From: Candidatus Thiodiazotropha taylori
GTDB taxonomy: Bacteria; Pseudomonadota; Gammaproteobacteria; Chromatiales; Chromatiaceae
Direction of reading: 5' to 3'
DNA length: 10,698 bases
Assembly (NCBI GenBank): GCA_019100305.1
Contig: JAHRHW010000118.1
Span: 1 to 10,698 of the forward strand
Numbering within the stretch: position 1 is the first letter of the stretch; the number at the start of each line of letters is the position of its first letter. This document shows positions 6,454 to 10,698 of the stretch, one piece after another. Below the pieces are notes generated by a model. That model ran no database searches. It had not been told where the DNA came from and worked only from the letters and a program-made list of their open reading frames with translations. A program made the position numbers and the translations under genes.

Positions 6454-7109
6454 TACAGATGCGGGCGATCCACAAATCCTATTGGCGGGGTGGCACTGAG
6501 CTGCCCGTGATCCGCGGCATTGATTTGGACATTTCAGCGGGCGAATTTGTCGCCATCATGGGGCCCTCCGGATCGGGTAAAAGCACTCTGATGAATATCA
6601 TCGGCTGTCTCGATCTGGCGGATCGTGGCGAGTACCGGCTGAACGGGGAGAGGGTGTCGGGTGCGCCGTTTTCCCGCTTGGCCGAGCTGCGGGGGCAGAC
6701 CATCGGTTTTGTATTTCAATCCTTCAATCTGATTACCAGTCGGAGTGCGTTGGAGAATGTGGCACTGCCACTGCTCTATCAGGGCGTTGCCCGGGATGAG
6801 CGTATGAGTCTCGCCACACAGGCGCTGCAGCGAGTCGGTATGTTGGATCGGGCCTCACATCAGCCAAACCAGCTCTCCGGCGGTCAGCAGCAGCGGGTCG
6901 CCATTGCCCGGGCGCTGGTCAATCGCCCCGGCCTGCTGATTGCGGATGAACCGACCGGTGCATTGGACAGCCGCAATGGAGATCAGGTTTTGCAGCTCTT
7001 CAACGACCTGCATAACGAAGGACATACACTGGTGATGGTGACCCATGATCCATTGATCGGTGAGCGGGCGGATCGGCTGATCATGTTGCACGATGGTAGG
7101 GTGATATGA
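6450..7109 (+). CDS. MacB/LolD-type ABC transporter ATP-binding protein
   Basis: The 219-residue nucleotide-binding protein has every expected motif: Walker A GPSGSGKST (38-46), Q-loop Q90 in FVFQSFNLI, signature LSGGQQQRV (142-150), Walker B LLIADEP with D166 and E167, D-loop ALD (171-173) and H-loop H199 in VTHD. The segment after Walker A (NIIGCLD) and the phrase ADEPTGALDS are characteristic of the MacB/LolD branch, which drives mechanotransmission rather than transport through the membrane domain. In E. coli MacB the ATPase and membrane parts are one polypeptide; here they are separate genes joined by ATGA overlaps on both sides, which suggests translational coupling and equal production. 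It would act on the cytoplasmic face together with the following permease. Confidence 0.95.
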   Translation: MIQMRAIHKSYWRGGTELPVIRGIDLDISAGEFVAIMGPSGSGKSTLMNIIGCLDLADRGEYRLNGERVSGAPFSRLAELRGQTIGFVFQSFNLITSRSALENVALPLLYQGVARDERMSLATQALQRVGMLDRASHQPNQLSGGQQQRVAIARALVNRPGLLIADEPTGALDSRNGDQVLQLFNDLHNEGHTLVMVTHDPLIGERADRLIMLHDGRVI

Positions 7110-8350
7110 ACCGGCTGCGGGTATTTATCGAGCTGACCGGAGAGGCGGTGATTGCATTGTGGCAGAACCGCTTGAGGTCACTGCTCAGTGTTTTGGGTAT
7201 CGCCATTGGTATCGCCGCAGTGATGACGGTCAGCGCGGTGAGCAGTGGTGGTAAACAGTTTGTACTGAAAGAGCTGGAGACGTTCGGTTTGCGATCACTT
7301 TGGGTGTTTCGGGACTACAAGGATAAAGATCCCCAGTCGCGGGTCAGAGACAGCTCAGGAATCGATAGCCGCGACCTGAAACTGTTGAAAGGGGCATGTT
7401 GCCCTGCAGTGAAGCGCTTGAGCCCGGTGTTGCTCGCTGCCAATCGACCGATTGTGCAAAACGGCAATCGCTACAGCAGTGCTCAATTGAAAGGTGTGGA
7501 TGCCAACTATACCGGGATCAACAATGACCGGTTGACCATGGGGCGCGGTTTTCGACCGGGGGATATCAATGGCCGCCGCCCGGTGGCTTTGATCGGTGAA
7601 ACGGTCAGTCAGGATCTCTATCCCCAGTCGGAAAATCCAATCGGTCGGGATCTGCGCATCGGGGGGCGTCGATATCAGGTGATTGGGGTGTTGGAATACA
7701 AGAGCCGGGATCTGCTCGCAAGCATTGGATCGGATGGAGGAGAGGATGCGAATAACAGAATCCTGCTGCCCTATACCCTGGTGCAACAGATGAATGGCAA
7801 TCAACAGGTCAGTTATCTGCAGGCCGAAGCGGTCTCCATCGCCAGGGCCGAACAGGCGGCAGATCAGCTGAGGTTGGCGCTGCAGAGACGCTACCGGGGC
7901 AGCTACCAATACACCAAGATCACCCTGGCCTCCTATCTGAAAACCGTGGACCGGATATTGGGTGGAATCACCGCGATGGGGGTGGTAGCCGCTTCCACCG
8001 CGCTGCTGGTCGGCGGTATCGGAGTGGCGGGAATCATGAGCACAGCAGTGGTGGAACGAATCCGTGAGATTGGTGTACGCATGGCGATCGGTGCAAATCG
8101 TCGCCACATTCTGTTTCAGTTTCTCGCGGAGGCGGTATTGATCAGTCTGGCCGGTGGTATAGCGGGTCTACTGTTTGGTTTATTGCTTGGTGGAACGCTC
8201 GATCTGTTAACCGGGTTTCCATTGATGCCAACATTGAGTGGCGTATTGACCGGATTGATCGTATCGGTTCTGGTGGGGTTGGCCTCCGGTTACTATCCTG
8301 CTCGTCGTGCGGCGGATTTTTTACCGGTTGAAGCGCTACGCCGGGTGTGA
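7106..8350 (+). CDS. MacB/FtsX-type ABC transporter permease
   Basis: The 414-residue inner-membrane protein shows the MacB membrane-part design: one N-terminal transmembrane segment (about 26-46), a large periplasmic domain (about 47-285, MacB_PCD type), then three transmembrane segments (about 286-310, 338-362, 378-398) forming the FtsX domain. The cytoplasmic coupling segment VERIREIGVRMAIGANRRHI (316-335) and the C-terminal YYPARRAADFLPVEALRRV (396-414) are family hallmarks. An adjacent cysteine pair (C98, C99) lies in the periplasmic domain. Its start overlaps the ATPase stop (ATGA). With the ATPase and adaptor it should form a MacAB-like pump that pushes substrates from the periplasm outward; macrolides, siderophores, peptides and lipoproteins are known for the family, and none can be picked here. 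No clear intrinsic terminator was seen after it. Confidence 0.93.
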   Translation: MNRLRVFIELTGEAVIALWQNRLRSLLSVLGIAIGIAAVMTVSAVSSGGKQFVLKELETFGLRSLWVFRDYKDKDPQSRVRDSSGIDSRDLKLLKGACCPAVKRLSPVLLAANRPIVQNGNRYSSAQLKGVDANYTGINNDRLTMGRGFRPGDINGRRPVALIGETVSQDLYPQSENPIGRDLRIGGRRYQVIGVLEYKSRDLLASIGSDGGEDANNRILLPYTLVQQMNGNQQVSYLQAEAVSIARAEQAADQLRLALQRRYRGSYQYTKITLASYLKTVDRILGGITAMGVVAASTALLVGGIGVAGIMSTAVVERIREIGVRMAIGANRRHILFQFLAEAVLISLAGGIAGLLFGLLLGGTLDLLTGFPLMPTLSGVLTGLIVSVLVGLASGYYPARRAADFLPVEALRRV

Positions 8351-8554
8351 TTTGTGACTGCATACAGGTCTGCAAAGCTCCGTGGAGGGCCCCGGCAGCA
8401 CTGGCCTCGCCGCCATTGATGCTAACCATCTTGTCCGACCTATCCCTGCTTCCCTAGTCATGTTGTCGGTTGGCCTTTCTAAGGTGGAAATTACCAAACA
8501 TGCCATCAGCCATATCCAGACAATACTCTCATGCTTCGATCAATAGCGCAGTGA

Positions 8555-8707
8555 TCAACAGCAGTTGCAGGAGAAAAGCTGTGTGGATTGAGAATCCTCA
8601 GTATGAGATGACAAGTCGAGCTTCTCGATACGGCTCTTCACTGACAGACTATTGACAAAACTCAACGCATTAATGAGAAAAACCGTAACCGGCTTATGGT
8701 TATGCAT
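8555..8707 (-). CDS. Doubtful small ORF, 50 residues with a cysteine-rich tail
   Basis: An ATG-initiated frame in the gap encodes a short peptide with a hydrophobic patch (about residues 7-18), a polar middle and the ending LFSCNCC directly before TGA. No Shine-Dalgarno sequence precedes the ATG. A promoter-like pair on the - strand (TTTACA at 8745-8750, 17-base spacer, TTTAAA at 8722-8727) would start transcription only a few bases before the ATG. No family is recognised. A chance frame in AT-rich DNA is the likelier explanation. Confidence 0.15.
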   Translation of the reverse strand: MHNHKPVTVFLINALSFVNSLSVKSRIEKLDLSSHTEDSQSTQLFSCNCC

Positions 8708-9019
8708 TGGAATAAAACACTTTTAAATTGTGTATTTGTGGCAGTGTAAAAAAATAGTCTTTGTTACCTATTGTCCGCTTGGATTTATGCTAATTTTTTA
8801 TGTAGCGACATTCGCTTTTTGAGGGTATGACGACTGAGCCTGATTCCACATGCTCCTCAATCCAATCACCTGAGTGTATTGGGATGTACCCTGATCCGTT
8901 ACTGTTTATGCAGCTGGATAGGGATTGAGGCCATGTGTGGATAGGTTGATCTCTGACGGTATGGATGACCACAGTGAGGTAGAGGAGTTGTGACGCACTT
9001 GCTGTCGTTCATTAAGGGG

Positions 9020-9033
9020 CTGATCTTTATCAC
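9020..9033. promoter_or_regulatory. FNR/Anr-like palindrome upstream of hydB-like gene
   Basis: CTGATCTTTATCAC contains the core TGAT-N4-ATCA; it matches the FNR/Anr consensus TTGAT-N4-ATCAA at 8 of 10 positions, missing only the outermost base on each side. Its centre is about 46 bases upstream of the start predicted from the GATAAT element at 9061-9066, slightly farther than the usual -41.5. Oxygen control of a hydrogenase-type operon would be sensible, but this is inference. Confidence 0.4.
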
Positions 9034-9060
9034 GGGAAGAGTTTCTAAACGGCCTTGAAA

Positions 9061-9066
9061 GATAAT
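9061..9066 (+). promoter_or_regulatory. Candidate -10 element of the hydB-like operon
   Basis: GATAAT matches the sigma-70 -10 consensus at five of six positions. No good -35 lies 17 bases upstream (AGAGTT), as is common for promoters that depend on an activator. It would give a start near 9073 and a leader of about 75 bases. Confidence 0.35.
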
Positions 9067-9136
9067 CTGTCAATCAGAGGTTACCGGGCGCCGAACAATA
9101 AACTGCGGTCGACTGAGTGATCAGCACCGCGAGTGT

Positions 9137-9140
9137 GAGG
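9137..9140 (+). promoter_or_regulatory. Ribosome-binding site that fixes a GTG start
   Basis: GAGG (within GTGAGG) stands 8 bases before the GTG at 9149-9151. No in-frame ATG occurs until about codon 46, well inside the conserved domain, so this site decides the start of the hydB-like gene. Confidence 0.65.
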
Positions 9141-9148
9141 CTGTTAAA

Positions 9149-10273
9149 GTGCAACAGAGCGCTAAAATTGAACGACAACCTGGCTTTCTGCCCCATGCCG
9201 ACTTTCAGCGATTGCTGGATGGGGTTGTGAAATCCGGTTATCAGCTGTTGGGGCCGGTTGTGAAGGATGGGGCGATCCAGTTGATGGAGATCTCCGATGC
9301 CACACAGCTGGTAAAAGGGTTGACCAATGAACAGCAGCCAGGCCGCTATCGGCTGCAACAGACTGCCGGTGAACGGTTGTTTGACTGGAATCACGGACCG
9401 CAGGGGCTAAAGCCGCTCTGTTTTGCCCCCCACGAAGTGTTATGGGTTGAACAGAAGGATCCTTTGAGTTTTACAGCCCGTCTACCGGATGTGAAACCGA
9501 CCGCTGTGCTGGGGGTGAGGGGCTGTGACCTGGCAGCACTTGCGATCCAGGACCGGCACTTTCTGCACGCCGCTGGTGCCGACCCCCACTATCGACAGCG
9601 ACGCGAACAGTTATTGTTGATCGGCATCGATTGCGCCCACTCTGCGGAGAGCTGCTTCTGTGCCTCAACCGGTGACGGGCCGAGCATCAATCAGGCCGTC
9701 GATATCGGATTGTCAGAACTTGATGATGGGTTTCTGGTCTGGTCCGGAAGTGATCAGGGAGAGGCTGTTCTGCAACAGATCGATTTGATCACAGCACAAA
9801 CTCAACAGCTGAAGCAGATGGAGCGTCAGTCAGAACAGGCGGCGCAGGAGCAGCAGCGCAAACTGCCGGAAGCTGAAGAGCTGATGCGTCTCTATCAACG
9901 GCTTGAACATGTCCATTGGCAGCAGATTGCCGAGCGCTGTCTGGGGTGTGGTAACTGCACGGCTGTCTGTCCCACCTGTTTCTGTTACGACACTCAGCAT
10001 GAAGTCTCATTGGATGGCCTGTCGGCGCAAAATGTTCGTCAGTGGGACTCCTGCTTCAGTGCCAGTCACAGCAGCATGGGGAGTTTCAAGGTACGTGGAA
10101 ATATCCTCAGCCGTTATCGTCAGTGGCTGACCCATAAGCTGGCGGGGTGGCAGGAGCAGCAGGGGCGTATTGGATGCACCGGTTGCGGTCGATGTATCAC
10201 CTGGTGTCCGGTGGGAATCGATCTCACCAAAGAGACCGACACCATTCTGTGGGAGGGGAGTCTCGATGAGTGA
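9149..10273 (+). CDS. hydB: HydB-type 4Fe-4S dicluster electron-transfer subunit (hydrogenase/sulfite reductase family)
   Basis: The 374-residue cytoplasmic protein has the family's N-terminal domain with LGVRGCDLAALAIQDRHFL (121-139) and cysteines C162, C169 and C171, a probable helical or coiled segment rich in Q and E (about 205-250), and two ferredoxin motifs: C264-C267-C270-C274P, followed by CFC (277-279), and C343-C346-C349-C353P. This is the pattern of the beta subunit of sulfhydrogenase/group 3b [NiFe] hydrogenase (HydB) and of the sulfite reductase subunit AsrA. It passes electrons between the catalytic part and the flavin subunit encoded next, HydG/AsrB. Length is close to HydB (about 370 residues, from memory) and longer than AsrA (about 350). 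Translation starts at GTG. The stop overlaps the hydG-like start (ATGAGTGA, 8 bases), suggesting coupling. Without the catalytic gene, hydrogenase is a favoured but unproven assignment. Confidence 0.8.
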   Translation: MQQSAKIERQPGFLPHADFQRLLDGVVKSGYQLLGPVVKDGAIQLMEISDATQLVKGLTNEQQPGRYRLQQTAGERLFDWNHGPQGLKPLCFAPHEVLWVEQKDPLSFTARLPDVKPTAVLGVRGCDLAALAIQDRHFLHAAGADPHYRQRREQLLLIGIDCAHSAESCFCASTGDGPSINQAVDIGLSELDDGFLVWSGSDQGEAVLQQIDLITAQTQQLKQMERQSEQAAQEQQRKLPEAEELMRLYQRLEHVHWQQIAERCLGCGNCTAVCPTCFCYDTQHEVSLDGLSAQNVRQWDSCFSASHSSMGSFKVRGNILSRYRQWLTHKLAGWQEQQGRIGCTGCGRCITWCPVGIDLTKETDTILWEGSLDE

Positions 10274-10698
10274 TCTGCATCTACCCCGTACGGCAATTAT
10301 CGATGAGCGTATTCAGGAGTCGGCGACCATCTTTACCATCAGGTTGAGATTTGAGGATGCGGCCGCCCAGGAGGTGTTTGAGTTCTCTCCCGGCCAGTTC
10401 AATATGGTGACCCATTTCGCCGCCGGAGAGATCCCGATCTCGATCGTCAATGATCCCAGGGACAGCCACTATTTCGACCATACGATACGCGTGGTTGGCC
10501 GGGTCTCTGAAGCGATGTCGAATCTGCAACCGGGCGATCGGGTGGGGATCCGCGGGCCGTTCGGTAGAGGCTGGCCGGTAGCGGATGCGGCGGGACGCGA
10601 TGTGCTGCTGGTTACCGGCGGTCTGGGATGCGCGCCATTGGTCTCGGTGATCCGCTATCTGATGAAGCGACGCAATCAGTTCGGTCATCTGCATATCC
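10266..10698 (+). CDS. hydG: HydG/AsrB-type FAD/NAD(P)-binding subunit, N-terminal part
   Basis: The first 144 residues are visible; the gene runs off the right edge. They show a ferredoxin-NADP reductase fold: beta-barrel FAD domain with FSPGQFNMV (40-48) and GEIPISIV (54-61), where the usual RxYS flavin motif is replaced by PISI as in HydG, AsrB and related electron-transfer subunits. GPFGRGWP follows, then the start of the NAD(P)-binding domain, TGGLGCAPLVSVIRYL. The subunit would exchange electrons between NAD(P)H and the 4Fe-4S clusters of the preceding protein. The C-terminal cysteine cluster expected in this family (2Fe-2S, PyrK-like) lies outside the window. The ATG is inside the end of the hydB-like gene and uses the overlap ATGAGTGA. 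If a [NiFe] small subunit gene follows, this is a group 3b hydrogenase operon; if a sirohaem sulfite reductase gene follows, it is an Asr-type operon. Confidence 0.82.
   Translation, partial: MSDLHLPRTAIIDERIQESATIFTIRLRFEDAAAQEVFEFSPGQFNMVTHFAAGEIPISIVNDPRDSHYFDHTIRVVGRVSEAMSNLQPGDRVGIRGPFGRGWPVADAAGRDVLLVTGGLGCAPLVSVIRYLMKRRNQFGHLHI

Larger units (their letters stand above)
8351..9148. other. About 800-base intergenic region without a convincing gene
   Basis: The first 120 bases after the permease are GC-rich, with a small CTCC-GT-GGAG hairpin but no T run. From about 8650 to 8820 the sequence is AT-rich. Two - strand open frames, 8555-8707 (50 codons) and 8790-8972 (60 codons, GTG start, no ribosome-binding site), are of doubtful reality. 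A weak hairpin with a T run (AGCGA-CAT-TCGCT, 8804-8816, then TTTT) is present. The last 130 bases contain regulatory candidates for the hydB-like gene. Confidence 0.6.

Noticed and set aside
7355..8107. A 250-codon open frame on the - strand
   Set aside because: It is wholly antisense to the MacB/FtsX-type permease, is His/Gln/Ile-rich as expected of a shadow frame, and has no motif.
8142..8429. A 95-codon - strand frame overlapping the permease end
   Set aside because: Most of it is antisense to conserved permease codons; only about 25 codons lie in the gap and no ribosome-binding site is evident.
8470..8655. A 61-codon + strand frame after the permease gene
   Set aside because: It needs a TTG start, lacks a ribosome-binding site and shows no domain.
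8804..8820. Hairpin with T run as an intrinsic terminator
   Set aside because: The stem is only 5 bp, with no convincing gene ending just upstream on the + strand; the permease stop is about 450 bases away.
9055..9073. TTGA...TCAA symmetry as an FNR site
   Set aside because: The half-sites are 11 bases apart instead of the required spacing; the better FNR-like core is at 9020-9033.

Overview
The window looks like part of a gammaproteobacterial chromosome (moderate-to-high GC, dense short-spaced operons, outer-membrane proteins), most likely from a sulfur-oxidising or otherwise lithotrophic lineage. That lifestyle is an inference from two redox loci: a DsrL-like iron-sulfur flavoprotein at 397-2328 and the start of a HydB-HydG module at 9149-10698. 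No rRNA, tRNA, CRISPR array or intact mobile element was seen.

Layout, left to right. (1) 1-275: the C-terminal end of an RstB-like sensor histidine kinase on the + strand. (2) 397-2328, - strand: a 643-residue GltD/DsrL-type NAD(P)H oxidoreductase with a C-terminal ferredoxin domain; a perfect 7-bp dyad lies just upstream of its start. (3) 2779-3231 and 3532-4380, both - strand: an AAC(6')-I-type aminoglycoside acetyltransferase homologue and a class I SAM-dependent methyltransferase, in a stretch with lower GC than its surroundings and separated by a strong hairpin. (4) 4559-8350, + strand: a compact four-gene export operon of a MipA/OmpV outer-membrane protein, a MacA/HlyD-type periplasmic adaptor, a MacB-type ATPase and a MacB/FtsX-type permease. 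The adaptor, ATPase and permease genes are linked by ATGA stop/start overlaps. Direct repeats resembling RstA/OmpR-family sites lie in the operon promoter region. (5) 8351-9148: about 800 bases with no convincing gene, AT-rich in its middle, ending in an FNR/Anr-like palindrome and a -10-like element. (6) 9149-10698, + strand: hydB-like and hydG-like genes, overlapping by 8 bases, the second cut by the window edge.

How the parts may work together. The MipA-MacAB-type genes probably form an envelope efflux or stress-export system. The RstB-like kinase at the left edge may belong to its control circuit, because the operon promoter carries an RstA-box-like repeat; this is inference. The DsrL-like and HydB/HydG-like proteins both use a flavin and 4Fe-4S clusters to connect an NAD(P)H pool to another redox partner. 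In group 3b [NiFe] hydrogenases HydB and HydG are the electron-transfer half, so hydrogenase small and large subunit genes may follow to the right. The related sulfite reductase subunits AsrA and AsrB are the main alternative.
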